From Curtobacterium sp. 9128 (GTDB lineage Bacteria > Actinomycetota > Actinomycetes > Actinomycetales > Microbacteriaceae), in contig NZ_LT576451.1 of NCBI RefSeq assembly GCF_900086645.1, positions 2,666,001 to 2,730,000 on the forward strand: 64,000 nucleotides of DNA, written 5' to 3'. Position 1 is the first letter of the stretch. The number at the start of each line of letters is the position of its first letter. Under the pieces are notes generated by a model. It saw nothing but the letters and a program-made list of their open reading frames with translations, searched no databases and had not been told where the DNA came from. The position numbers were made by a program, and so were the translations under genes. Shown one piece after another: positions 48,814 to 57,080 of this stretch.

Positions 48814-50142
48814 CTATCCGAACAGGTTCACCGGCCGCACGATGTCGGCGTAGATCAGCAGTGCGCTCATGCCGGCGAGCAACACCACGACGACCATCGT
48901 GAGCGGCATGGTCTTCGCGAGGTCGATGGGACCGGGGTCCGCCTTGCCGACGAGCTTGAACGCGCGACGCTTGATCGCCTCCCAGAGGGCGCCGGCGATG
49001 TGGCCGCCGTCGAGTGGCAGGAGCGGCACCATGTTCAGCACGAACAGGCCGATGTTGAGCGACGCCAGCAGCCCGAGGATCGTGTAGATCTTGTCGACCA
49101 CGGGGACACCGCTCATCGACGACACCGTGCCGATCGCCCGACCGACACCGACCACGGACACCGGGCTGTCCGACGAACGCTCCTGGGCGCCGAAGGCCGC
49201 GTTCCAGACCGCGACGAGGCGCTGCGGGAGGTCGATGATGAGGTGGGCGGACGCCCCGATCTGCGCCCCGGTGGCCGGGAGCACCGCAGCGGGCGACTGC
49301 CGCACGAGCGTCTGGCCGATCGAGACCCCGACCACACCGACCTGCTGGGTCTTCGAGGTGCCGTCGTCGTTCTTCACGACCTTCCCCTGCGCGTCGTAGA
49401 CGTCGCGGGTGGCCAGCGCCGGCGTGACCTCGAGGGTCTTCCGTGCACCGTCGCGCTCGACGACGACCTCGACCGACTTGCCAGCCGACTCCTGGAACGT
49501 GTCGGAGACCTCGGTGATCGTCGGGTTCTCCTTGCCGCCGACGGCGAGGACCACGTCGCCGGAGCGGATCCCCGCTTCCTTCGCCGGGGAGACGGAGTCC
49601 CCTGGTGAACACGTGGTCGTCGCGGTCGTCGGGAGCACGCAGTCGACGCTCGACGTGAAGGTCGTGGTCGGCGCGCCGAACCCGACGAGCAGCACACCGA
49701 ACAGGACGATCCCGATCACCAGGTTCATCGCCGGACCGGCGACCATCACGATGATGCGCTTCCACGGGGTCAACCGGTAGAACGCCCGCGAGTCGTCGCC
49801 GCCGGACTCCGCGATCTGCTCGGCGCTGGCCTGCCTGGCGTCCTGCACGAACGCGCTGTACATGCCCGTGTTCGTGATCGCGCGGCCGGAAGCGCGGGGC
49901 TTCAGCATGCCGACCATCGAGATGTAGCCGCCGAGCAGGATCGGGCGGATGCCGTACTCGGTCTCGCCCCGACGGAACGACCAGAGCGCCTTGCCGAAGC
50001 CGAGCGAGTACTGCGTCACCTTCACGCCGAAGAGCTTCGCGAACGCGAGGTGACCGAGCTCGTGGAGCCCGATCGAGATCAGCAGGCCGACGATGAAGAC
50101 GACCACGCCGAGGACGAAGAGGAGCACGGTTCCGACGGTCAC
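48814..50142 (-). CDS. rseP: Site-2 protease RseP family intramembrane zinc metalloprotease
   Basis: A 442-aa membrane protease. The zinc site H27-E28-xx-H31 lies in GLHELGHLAFAKLFG in the first transmembrane helix. The second motif is VPLLPLDGGHIAG near the C-terminus. A PDZ domain lies between (PAKEAGIRSGDVVLAVGG). Such proteases release anti-sigma factors and clear signal-peptide remnants. The GTG at 50142 is six bases after TACGCT (leaderless). It lies next to dxr, a frequent bacterial neighbour. Confidence 0.94.
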   Translation of the reverse strand: MTVGTVLLFVLGVVVFIVGLLISIGLHELGHLAFAKLFGVKVTQYSLGFGKALWSFRRGETEYGIRPILLGGYISMVGMLKPRASGRAITNTGMYSAFVQDARQASAEQIAESGGDDSRAFYRLTPWKRIIVMVAGPAMNLVIGIVLFGVLLVGFGAPTTTFTSSVDCVLPTTATTTCSPGDSVSPAKEAGIRSGDVVLAVGGKENPTITEVSDTFQESAGKSVEVVVERDGARKTLEVTPALATRDVYDAQGKVVKNDDGTSKTQQVGVVGVSIGQTLVRQSPAAVLPATGAQIGASAHLIIDLPQRLVAVWNAAFGAQERSSDSPVSVVGVGRAIGTVSSMSGVPVVDKIYTILGLLASLNIGLFVLNMVPLLPLDGGHIAGALWEAIKRRAFKLVGKADPGPIDLAKTMPLTMVVVVLLAGMSALLIYADIVRPVNLFG

Positions 50143-50148
50143 CGGAGA

Positions 50149-50154
50149 AGCGTA
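50149..50154 (-). promoter_or_regulatory. -10 element of leaderless rseP
   Basis: TACGCT with six bases to GTG 50142, the same hexamer as at the permease gene. Confidence 0.55.
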
Positions 50155-50223
50155 CGGGACGCTGGCAAAGAAGCAGCCGAGCGTGTGCTGGGTGGTGACC
50201 CGTGCCCCCCGCCCGTCTCCGCG

Positions 50224-51318
50224 TCAGCGGGCCAGCGCGCGGTCCGCAGCGGTGCGTGCCCACCGCTCCGACGCGAGGACGCCGTCGAGCGACGGCTCCG
50301 TGGGCTCGTGCGACTCCACCACCCGCTCGATCGTCTCCACGATGTCGAGAAAGCCGATCGCGCCGGCGTGGAACGCGGCGACGGCCTGCTCGTTCGCGGC
50401 GTTGAACACGGCCGGGTACGTGCCGCCGAGTTCGCCGACCCGCTTCGCCAGTGCCACCGCACCGAACGCCTCGTCGTCGAGCGGCTCGAACGTCCACGTG
50501 CTCGCCGACGTCCAGTCGAGCGGGACCCCGACACCGGGGACACGGTGCGGCCACGCGAGCCCGAGCGCGATCGGCAGCCGCATGTCCGGGGGCGATGCCT
50601 GCGCGATCGTGGACCCGTCGGTGAACTCCACCATCGAGTGCACGATCGACTGGGCGTGCACCGTGACGTCGATGCGGTCGTACGGCACTCCGAAGAGCAG
50701 GTGCGCCTCGATCACCTCGAGGCCCTTGTTCACCAGGGTGGCCGAGTTCGTCGTCACCACGAGGCCCATGTCCCACGTCGGGTGCGCGAGTGCCTGCTGC
50801 GGCGTCACGTCGAGGAGGCTCGCACGGGACCTGCCGCGGAACGGGCCGCCGCTGGCCGTCAGGACCAGGCGGCGCACCTCGGCGTCGGTGCCCGAGCGGA
50901 GGGCCTGCGCGATCGCGGAGTGCTCGCTGTCGACCGGGACGATCTGGCCGGGCGACGCCGCTGCCTGCACGAGCGGGCCGCCGACGATCAGGCTCTCCTT
51001 GTTCGCCAGGGCCAGGGTGGCGTCCGTCTCGAGCGTGGCGAGCGTCGGGCCGAGGCCCACGGAGCCGGTGATGCCGTTGAGCACGACGTCCGCCTCGACG
51101 CTGCGGATCAGGCGCTCGGCGTCGGCGGCCCCGAGGGCGGTGTCGCGGACGCCGAACTCGGCAGCCTGCTCGGCCATCGTGGCGGCGTTCGTCCCCGCGG
51201 TGAGGCCGACGACCTCGAAGCGGTCGGGGTGGCGGGCGACGACGTCGAGCGCCTGCGTGCCGATCGAGCCGGTGCTGCCGAGGACGATGATGCGGCGGCG
51301 TTCGGGGGTGGCGTGCAT
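50224..51318 (-). CDS. dxr: 1-deoxy-D-xylulose 5-phosphate reductoisomerase
   Basis: This 364-aa NADPH enzyme makes MEP from DXP. The NADPH site is [29 protein letters not shown] and [13 protein letters not shown] are the catalytic/metal segments, and [10 protein letters not shown] is the flexible substrate loop. The ATG at 51318 lies eight bases after TAGGTT, with GGGGGA in between, so it may be leaderless or have a very short leader. Confidence 0.96.
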   Translation of the reverse strand: MHATPERRRIIVLGSTGSIGTQALDVVARHPDRFEVVGLTAGTNAATMAEQAAEFGVRDTALGAADAERLIRSVEADVVLNGITGSVGLGPTLATLETDATLALANKESLIVGGPLVQAAASPGQIVPVDSEHSAIAQALRSGTDAEVRRLVLTASGGPFRGRSRASLLDVTPQQALAHPTWDMGLVVTTNSATLVNKGLEVIEAHLLFGVPYDRIDVTVHAQSIVHSMVEFTDGSTIAQASPPDMRLPIALGLAWPHRVPGVGVPLDWTSASTWTFEPLDDEAFGAVALAKRVGELGGTYPAVFNAANEQAVAAFHAGAIGFLDIVETIERVVESHEPTEPSLDGVLASERWARTAADRALAR

Positions 51319-51326
51319 GATCCCCC

Positions 51327-51332
51327 AACCTA
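51327..51332 (-). promoter_or_regulatory. Candidate -10 element of dxr
   Basis: TAGGTT, eight bases from ATG 51318; spacing one base longer than the other leaderless cases. Confidence 0.4.
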
Positions 51333-51398
51333 CTCGAACGTGATCGGGAGGTCGGATGTCAATTCACGATATTCATCCGCCAGAGTTTCACCGCTTGC

Positions 51399-51404
51399 TA
51401 CATT
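51399..51404 (+). promoter_or_regulatory. Candidate -10 for the secreted protein gene
   Basis: TACATT lies only 12 bases before the ATG at 51417, and the ribosome binding site AGGGGA falls between them. A start here would give a leader of about six bases; GATATT at 51368-51373 is an alternative. Confidence 0.3.
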
Positions 51405-51416
51405 GCAGGGGACCAG

Positions 51417-51932
51417 ATGGTCACCACGGGATGGAAGACATTGAAGAGCAAACTCATCACGATCGCCGCGACCGCAATCGTGGTCACAGGAGCAGCCGTG
51501 ACACCGGAAGCAGCGTTCGCGACCACTGGGGCAGAGGGGTATGCCGCGATTGATGCGCGTCTCGCTGCTCTGCAGGAGACCCAGTCCACGGCCGACGCGG
51601 AGCGCATTCTCGCGAGCGGGGGCAACGTCCAGGCGCTGGTCGATCCAGACACCGGTGAAGTGCTGGCAGCATTCCGCTCCTCAGCACGAGCACTCACGCC
51701 TGTGACTCCTGGCTGCACGACGACCAGTGCGTGTATGACGTCATCCTCGGGAGTTCCGTATGGCTACACCGGCAGCGGAACACGAACTGGCAGCTGGAAG
51801 AACATCGTCCGCGTCGGAGCTGGGGATCGCCGCACGAGCTACGCGGCGTCGAACGGAGCCGCGTACAACTACAGCGCTGGTGTGACGATCAGCTGGGCAC
51901 GGCCGGTCACGGTCGTGAAGATCTCGCGGTGA
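51417..51932 (+). CDS. Secreted protein of unknown function, atypical base composition
   Basis: A 171-aa protein with a clear signal peptide (basic WKTLKSK, hydrophobic LITIAATAIVVTGAAV, likely cleavage after EAAFA at residue 35). The mature part has a helical, charged segment (about 40-90), a C100/C106 pair that could form a small disulfide loop, and a beta-prone Gly/Tyr/Ser-rich C-terminal domain (VPYGYTGSGTRTGSWKNIV, TSYAASNGAAYNYSAG). I recognise no family; a small secreted toxin or bacteriocin-like domain is possible but unsupported. Positions 51361-51480 are 52.5% GC by count, against 73% in 51241-51300, suggesting transfer. The ribosome binding site AGGGGA is five bases upstream. Confidence 0.75.
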   Translation: MVTTGWKTLKSKLITIAATAIVVTGAAVTPEAAFATTGAEGYAAIDARLAALQETQSTADAERILASGGNVQALVDPDTGEVLAAFRSSARALTPVTPGCTTTSACMTSSSGVPYGYTGSGTRTGSWKNIVRVGAGDRRTSYAASNGAAYNYSAGVTISWARPVTVVKISR

Positions 51933-51960
51933 CGAAGGGCTGAAGCACTCGAGAGAACGA

Positions 51961-51994
51961 ACGAGCGGGCGACGGATGGCCGTCGCCCGCTCGT
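51961..51994. terminator. Bidirectional terminator
   Basis: A perfect 15-bp stem (51961-51975 with 51980-51994) and ATGG loop lies between the convergent secreted-protein and FKBP genes. Confidence 0.8.
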
Positions 51995-52009
51995 CTGTGT
52001 ACCGACGGA

Positions 52010-52984
52010 TCAGCCCTTTGCGAGGATGTCGACGACGAAGACGAGCGTCGCGTTCTTCGGGATTCCCGATCCCTCTCGAGGCGTGGCGCCGTAGCCGTCC
52101 TCCGGGGTGACGACGATCATGACCTGGGAGCCGACCTTCTGGCCGACCAGTCCGGTCACGAAGCCCTTGATCAGGGAGCCCTCGGCGATGGTGAAGGTCG
52201 TCGGCGCGCCCTTCGACCACGAGGAGTCGAACTCCTTGCCGCCGTCGTAGAGGACGCCCTTGTACTGCACCAGCGCAGTGTCCCCCTCCGCGATCTCGTC
52301 GCCGTCGCCCTGCTTGATGACCTCGGCGGTCGTCTTGGTCGGAGCGGTGGTGTCCGGGATGGTGATCTCCGGTTCACCGTCGGACTTGTCCTTGACGGTC
52401 GGCAGGTCGGGGTTCTGCGTCTGAGCCGCCCCCGTGGACTTCGTCGGCGTCTGCGCGATGACGTCGGCCACGACGACGATGTTGCCGCCGGTGTTGAACC
52501 CGAGCGCCGACGAAGCGCCGACGGCAGCGATGCGGTCGCCGACGTGCGAGCACGCGAGGAGCGCACCGAAACCGCTGCCACCGACGGACAGGACCTGGGC
52601 GTTGCCCTGGTCGAACCCGACCGTCCCGAGCTTCTTCGCGTCCGACGCCTGGTAGACGCTGTACGCGACCTGCGTGTAGTCGCCGTTCTTCAGCGCCGCG
52701 CCGGAGCCCTTGGTGACGGTCGTCGCCTGCGGCGGCGTCGCCTTGATCCCCTTGGAGAACGTCACGGTCGGGGCCGTCTTGCCGCCGAAGTCACCGGAGA
52801 CGTCGATCGTAGCCGAGGCCTTCCCTGGCTTCGGGCAGCTGGTGATCGCCGACGCGGTCGCGCTGGACGACGCGGACGGCGTCGCCGACGAGTCGGTGGA
52901 ACCGGAACCGGAGCAGGCGGCCAGTCCGAGGACGACGGCGGGCACCAGGGCGATCGGGAGCAGGCGGAGACGCTTCACGGGCAC
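52010..52984 (-). CDS. FKBP-type peptidyl-prolyl isomerase lipoprotein with two domains
   Basis: A 324-aa lipoprotein: signal peptide with lipobox LGLAAC (C24), a Ser/Ala/Thr-rich linker, a first FKBP-like domain (about 60-180) and a second, better conserved one (about 215-324). The second has GDTALVQYKGVLYDGGKEFDSSW, GFVTGLVGQKVGSQVMIVV and PEDGYGA. The first lacks the usual YxG...FDSS core, so only the second probably isomerises prolines. It would help fold exported proteins at the membrane surface. The GTG start abuts the OsmC stop (TAGGTG) with TGAGG upstream, so the two are co-translated. Confidence 0.9.
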   Translation of the reverse strand: MPVKRLRLLPIALVPAVVLGLAACSGSGSTDSSATPSASSSATASAITSCPKPGKASATIDVSGDFGGKTAPTVTFSKGIKATPPQATTVTKGSGAALKNGDYTQVAYSVYQASDAKKLGTVGFDQGNAQVLSVGGSGFGALLACSHVGDRIAAVGASSALGFNTGGNIVVVADVIAQTPTKSTGAAQTQNPDLPTVKDKSDGEPEITIPDTTAPTKTTAEVIKQGDGDEIAEGDTALVQYKGVLYDGGKEFDSSWSKGAPTTFTIAEGSLIKGFVTGLVGQKVGSQVMIVVTPEDGYGATPREGSGIPKNATLVFVVDILAKG

Positions 52985-53515
52985 CTAGTCTGCCTCACTC
53001 GTCGATGAGTCGGCTCCGAGTCGGGGTTCGCCTGGTCGACCGGCCGGGTCGGCGACGATGGTCGTGGCGTCGTGGTGCACCGGGAAGGCCACCGACCGGG
53101 CGATGAAGCAGAGGGCGTTCGCTGCCGCGTGCGCCGCCTCGGCATCAGCGACGCGGTCGGCTTCGGCGATCGTCACGACCGGGTGGAGCGTCGCGCCGGT
53201 CAGTTCGCCGGAGCCGTCGCGGTTCAGGTTCATCGAGGCGGTGGCACGGTCCTCGTACGCCAGGACGGTGAACTCCTGCGTCACCGCGACGTGCAGGTAG
53301 CTGAGCATGTGGCACTGGGCGAGCGCCGCCGTCACCATCTCCTCCGGGTTCCAGCGATCGCGGTCGCCACGGAACGTCGGGTCGGCGGACCCGAGGACAT
53401 CGGGCTTGCCGGTGGCGGAGACCACGTGGTCGCGCCCGTACTCGCGGTACCCGCTGGTGCCGGTCCCACGGTCGCCGGTCCAGCGGACCTCGACCTCGTA
53501 GGTGTGGTCGTGCAT
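52985..53515 (-). CDS. OsmC/Ohr-family peroxidase-like protein
   Basis: A 176-aa protein of the OsmC fold, reducing organic peroxides with a cysteine pair: C68 (AALAQCHMLSYLH) and C136 (ANALCFIARS). The start shows HTYEVEVRWTGDRGTGT. The ATG at 53515 has GGGGAG upstream. It precedes the FKBP lipoprotein without a gap and is divergent from the asparaginase. Confidence 0.88.
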   Translation of the reverse strand: MHDHTYEVEVRWTGDRGTGTSGYREYGRDHVVSATGKPDVLGSADPTFRGDRDRWNPEEMVTAALAQCHMLSYLHVAVTQEFTVLAYEDRATASMNLNRDGSGELTGATLHPVVTIAEADRVADAEAAHAAANALCFIARSVAFPVHHDATTIVADPAGRPGEPRLGADSSTSEAD

Positions 53516-53557
53516 GCCTGCTCCCCTTCCAGGGCGATCCGGTGCCGTGCGGCTCGG

Positions 53558-53563
53558 TACGAT
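53558..53563 (+). promoter_or_regulatory. -10 element of the leaderless asparaginase gene
   Basis: TACGAT with six bases to ATG 53570. Confidence 0.55.
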
Positions 53564-53569
53564 CTCGGT

Positions 53570-54562
53570 ATGACGGAGAGCTCCGATGTCCGCACCGACC
53601 GCCATCCTCTCACCGCCGACGGCTCCGTCGAGCTCGCGGTGCTCGAACGCTCCGGCTTCGACGAGAGCCGGCACATCGGAGCCGGTGTCGTCGTCGACGC
53701 CTCGGGCACGGTGATCGACTCCGTCGGGGACATCTCCGCGAGCATCTACCCGCGCTCCACGATGAAGCCGTTCCAGGCGCTCGCCATCCGACGGGCCGGC
53801 GCGCGGTTCTCGGACGCGGAACTCGTGATGACGACGGCGAGCCACGCCGGAACGCCGTCGCACCAGGCGCTGGCCGAGCACATGCTGGCCTCCTTCGACC
53901 ACGTCGAGGCCGACCTCGGGTGCCCGCCGGACATGCCGTACGACCGGGCGACGGCGCGGACCATGACCGAGCCCCGTCGGCTCGCGATGAACTGCTCCGG
54001 GAAGCACGCCGGCATGCTCGCCGCCTGCCGGGTGAACGGGTGGGACGCCGCGACCTACCTCGACATCGACCACCCGATGCAGCGCGCCGTCCGGGCCACC
54101 GTGGAGGACGCGACCGGGGAGGTCGTCGACGTGGTCGGCGTCGACGGGTGCGGGGCGCCGGTGTTCCCGCTGACGTTCACCGGCATGGCCCGTGGCATCG
54201 CGGGGGTGGTGCAGCGCGGCGACGCCGACACGGCTGCCCTCACCGACGCGATCCTCGCGAATCCCTGGGCGATCGACGGGGTCGGGCGAGCGAACACGGT
54301 CACGATCGAGCGGCTCGGGCTCGTCGCCAAGCTCGGCGCCGAGGGGGTCATGGTCATGGCTGCGCCCGGCGGTGCCGCGGTCGTCGTCAAGGTCCTCGAC
54401 GGAGCACTCCGCGCCGGCACGCTGGCAGCGCTCACGCTGCTCGAGCGGAACGGCGTCGTCTCGGCGGACGGTGTCGCCGACGTGCTCGGCACCACCGGCG
54501 AGAAGGTCCTGGGCGGCGGCGTCCCGGTCGGGTCGATCCGCCCCGGTGCCGGGCTCCGCTAG
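53570..54562 (+). CDS. Asparaginase of the Rhizobium-type (PF06089) family
   Basis: A 330-aa asparaginase unrelated to the E. coli enzymes. Motifs of this family are SIYPRSTMKPFQALA (with the likely nucleophile serine), SHAGTPSHQALAEHML, the metal-binding MNCSGKHAGMLAACR (Cys and Lys), and VVGVDGCGAPVFPLTF. It hydrolyses asparagine to aspartate and ammonia. It begins at ATG 53570 with a leaderless promoter. Its TAG stop overlaps the stop of the convergent gene within the sequence CTAG. Confidence 0.9.
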   Translation: MTESSDVRTDRHPLTADGSVELAVLERSGFDESRHIGAGVVVDASGTVIDSVGDISASIYPRSTMKPFQALAIRRAGARFSDAELVMTTASHAGTPSHQALAEHMLASFDHVEADLGCPPDMPYDRATARTMTEPRRLAMNCSGKHAGMLAACRVNGWDAATYLDIDHPMQRAVRATVEDATGEVVDVVGVDGCGAPVFPLTFTGMARGIAGVVQRGDADTAALTDAILANPWAIDGVGRANTVTIERLGLVAKLGAEGVMVMAAPGGAAVVVKVLDGALRAGTLAALTLLERNGVVSADGVADVLGTTGEKVLGGGVPVGSIRPGAGLR

Positions 54563-55236
54563 ACCGCGGGCGGGTCGAGGCCCGGGAGCACCGGGGCCAG
54601 TGCCATCCCGACGGGTTCGTCCGGGTCGCTGCGGAGCGTGCAGCCGTACCGGGTGACCTCGATGGTGGGACAGGGACGGCGTGGTCGGGACCGGAGATCG
54701 GGAACCAGCACGACGGAGCCGTCCCTGCTGCCGTCGGCGCCGACCAGCACGGCCACCGCGACACCCGACGGCAGCGTCGCGACGGGCGCGCAGGCCAGCT
54801 CGGGCAGGACGACGTCGGCGCCGTGGGCGACCCGGAGCTCCTGATCGGCGGTCGCCGTCGCCCCGAGGCCTGCCGTGACCGCCGCGAAGACAGCGGCGGC
54901 CAGTGCGCCGCGACCGACGACCAGCACGCCGTCGAGGCGGTCGATCGACACCGGTTCTCCCCCGATCACCCGGCCGACGTGCAGCGCACCGCCGTCGAGC
55001 GCACGGCCATCGGGCACCAGGTCGACGACCACCTCGTCCATGGGGAAGCGGACCTCGATCGGCGCGGGGCGCTCCCTGTTCGCCGACCGCGACCGCACGA
55101 CCGACGCGATCGCACCGAGGATGACGGCCGCTGCGAGCGAAGCGGTTCGCTGTCCTGGTGGCCCCGGGAGCGACGTGGCAGCTCCGGCCACGGCGGCGAC
55201 GGCCAGCACGGACCATCGAACGGCGGGTGCTCCCAT
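54559..55236 (-). CDS. Two-helix membrane protein of unknown function, FtsK-like fragment?
   Basis: This 225-aa protein has two N-terminal transmembrane helices (about 8-23 and 31-47), then a soluble domain with FPMDEVVVDLVPDG and LDGVLVVGRGALAAAVFAAV. The latter resembles the strand-loop-helix that carries Walker A in FtsK/SpoIIIE-type ATPases (LLVVGxxGSGKT), but no GK[ST] is present. The resemblance is weak and made by eye. It follows the FHA/zinc-ribbon gene after a terminator-like hairpin. ATG at 55236 is the most likely start, though no good ribosome binding site is seen. Confidence 0.55.
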   Translation of the reverse strand: MGAPAVRWSVLAVAAVAGAATSLPGPPGQRTASLAAAVILGAIASVVRSRSANRERPAPIEVRFPMDEVVVDLVPDGRALDGGALHVGRVIGGEPVSIDRLDGVLVVGRGALAAAVFAAVTAGLGATATADQELRVAHGADVVLPELACAPVATLPSGVAVAVLVGADGSRDGSVVLVPDLRSRPRRPCPTIEVTRYGCTLRSDPDEPVGMALAPVLPGLDPPAV

Positions 55237-55272
55237 GCCGTCGAGTCCATCGCACCACCACGACGAACGAGA

Positions 55273-55309
55273 GCGGGCGCCGGAGTCCGTGGAGAACCCC
55301 GGCGCCCGC
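55273..55309 (-). terminator. Terminator of the envelope cluster
   Basis: GCGGGCGCCGG and CCGGCGCCCGC form a perfect 11-bp stem 20 bases after the FHA-protein stop; on the minus strand TCTCGTTCG follows, a weak U-containing tail. Confidence 0.65.
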
Positions 55310-55328
55310 CGTCGTGTGCAGGGACGCG

Positions 55329-57080
55329 CTACTGCACGAGGAAGAACTGCTCGCCGATGTCCACCCGGGCTCCGCGCTCCACCCGGTACCGACGACCCGG
55401 CTCGCATCGGCGGATCGATCCGTCGATGTGCCGGATGACGGACCCGTTGCCGGAGAACCGGTCGGACACCCAGAGGTCGGCGTCATCGCGCCCGAGCTCG
55501 AGGTGCGTCTTCGACACGGACTTGCCCGGGTCGTGGATCGTCAGCAGGTCGTCGAACCGTTCGCCGGGCTCGGGGCGGGGCAGACGCCCGAGCAGTCCAG
55601 TCCCGTGGACGCCGATGCGCTCACCGGTGCTGAAGTGCAGGACGAAGGGCGCACGCGTCGGGGTCTTCGTGACGATCCGCGTCTCGTCCACGTCCTCGTC
55701 GAGCTGCGCGGACTCGTCGGCGTCGGTGCTCGAGGGCACCACGTCTGCGTCGGACAACGGTCGAGCAGGCTCCGCACCCGGGACGGGCGGGAGGGGCGCG
55801 ACGGTCGGGACAGGCGGGAGGGGTGCTGCAGTCGGGACGGATGCGTCCTCGCGCGCGGCCACGTCCTCTCGCGACACCTCGACGTCGTCCGTCGCCTCGA
55901 CACCGTCCGTCGGCCCGACATCGTCCGTCGGCACGACATCGTCCGTCGGCACGACATCGTCCGTCGGCACGACGTCGTCCGTCGGCGCGCCGGCAGCCGG
56001 CACTTCGACGAGCCCAGAGTCGTCCCCCGGCGCGTCGACCGGGATCTCGTCGTCCGGTGCTTCCACCGGCGACCCGTCGTCGTTCGCCGCCCAGTCGGGA
56101 CGGTCCACCGGCAACGGCATCACGGGACCGGTGAACGCGGCGGTGACCGCGGGACGGACCGCCCCGCACTCGCCGCAGAAGATGTCGTCGGGCTCGAGCC
56201 GGTGGCCGCACACGTGGCACGTCGTCGGCTGCAGCCCGGGCTGGACCAATGGTGTGGGACGCATCGACCGGCGGTCGACCAGCGGCTCGACGACCGCGGT
56301 GTCGCCCGGCCGCGCACCGGTGTCGCCCTCGGGAAGGACATCGGGCGTGGCCTCGTCCTGAACCTGCGCGGCCGACGCCTCGGCCGGCGAGACTGCGTCG
56401 TCGCGATCGGCGGACACCGACTCCGTCACCGGTTCGGCAGCGGCCGACTGCTCGTCGACGGCTCGACCGATCCACCAGGACGGCGCACTCGGAGCGGTCG
56501 CGGGTGCAGGCTCCGGCGCCCAGAACGGCGCGGCGGCGGTCTCGGCCACGGGCTGCGACGGCTGGAACGTCGGCGGCACCGGGGTGGTTCCTGCGCCGGA
56601 ACGAGGTGCCACGCGGGTGACCTCCGGGTCGTCCTCGACGGCAACGGCCTCGGACGGGAACGCGTCCGGGTCGAGCGGCGGCTCCGACGGCGCCTGCGTG
56701 CTCGGAGAACCCTCGCCGCCCGTCCACGCACCGAGGCCGCTTCCGGCACCGTGCACGTGGGTCGGCGCGGAGCGGGGCGCGTAGGCGTCCGGCGTCCGGA
56801 CGGGAACGGGTGCGGTCGGACCGGCCTGCCGGCGATCGGCGCCGGTGAGCCAGGCCCTGGTGGCGGGGTCGAGCGTCGACTCCGGCAGCCACGCCTCTGC
56901 GGCGGGGTCCTGGCGACGGCCGTGCTGGTCCGGCTGCTGGAGCGGCGGCGGTGTCGCACGGTCGACGGGCTCGGGCGCGACGGATCGTCGCCCGGGAGCC
57001 GCGTTCACCGCTCGACCGCACTCACCGCAGAAGATCGCTCCGTCCGGGAGCACCGATCCGCAGTGTTCGCATCTGATCAC
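55329..57080 (-). CDS. Zinc-ribbon and FHA-domain protein
   Basis: A 583-aa protein. It has a zinc ribbon at the N-terminus (C4, C7, C18, C21), a long disordered acidic/proline-rich region, and a second ribbon in the middle (TTCHVCGHRLEPDDIFCGEC). A tandem TDDVVP repeat follows, then a C-terminal FHA domain (GLLGRLPRPEP, KSVSKTHLELG, RFSGNGSVI) that binds phosphothreonine. It probably links Ser/Thr kinase signalling to the adjoining envelope proteins; no kinase gene is visible here. The GTG overlaps the stop of the transglutaminase-like gene (GTGA). Confidence 0.88.
   Translation of the reverse strand: MIRCEHCGSVLPDGAIFCGECGRAVNAAPGRRSVAPEPVDRATPPPLQQPDQHGRRQDPAAEAWLPESTLDPATRAWLTGADRRQAGPTAPVPVRTPDAYAPRSAPTHVHGAGSGLGAWTGGEGSPSTQAPSEPPLDPDAFPSEAVAVEDDPEVTRVAPRSGAGTTPVPPTFQPSQPVAETAAAPFWAPEPAPATAPSAPSWWIGRAVDEQSAAAEPVTESVSADRDDAVSPAEASAAQVQDEATPDVLPEGDTGARPGDTAVVEPLVDRRSMRPTPLVQPGLQPTTCHVCGHRLEPDDIFCGECGAVRPAVTAAFTGPVMPLPVDRPDWAANDDGSPVEAPDDEIPVDAPGDDSGLVEVPAAGAPTDDVVPTDDVVPTDDVVPTDDVGPTDGVEATDDVEVSREDVAAREDASVPTAAPLPPVPTVAPLPPVPGAEPARPLSDADVVPSSTDADESAQLDEDVDETRIVTKTPTRAPFVLHFSTGERIGVHGTGLLGRLPRPEPGERFDDLLTIHDPGKSVSKTHLELGRDDADLWVSDRFSGNGSVIRHIDGSIRRCEPGRRYRVERGARVDIGEQFFLVQ
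55903..55990 (-). repeat. 18-bp tandem repeat encoding TDDVVP
   Basis: Four to five consecutive 18-bp units (TCGTCCGTCGGCACGACA on the plus strand) encode repeated TDDVVP/TDDVGP blocks. Several copies are identical at DNA level, a sign of recent slippage. Confidence 0.85.

Noticed and set aside
51417-51932. Lactococcin-972-like bacteriocin
   Set aside because: Size, secretion and Tyr/Gly-rich end are similar, but the sequence order does not match that family and no immunity transporter is adjacent.
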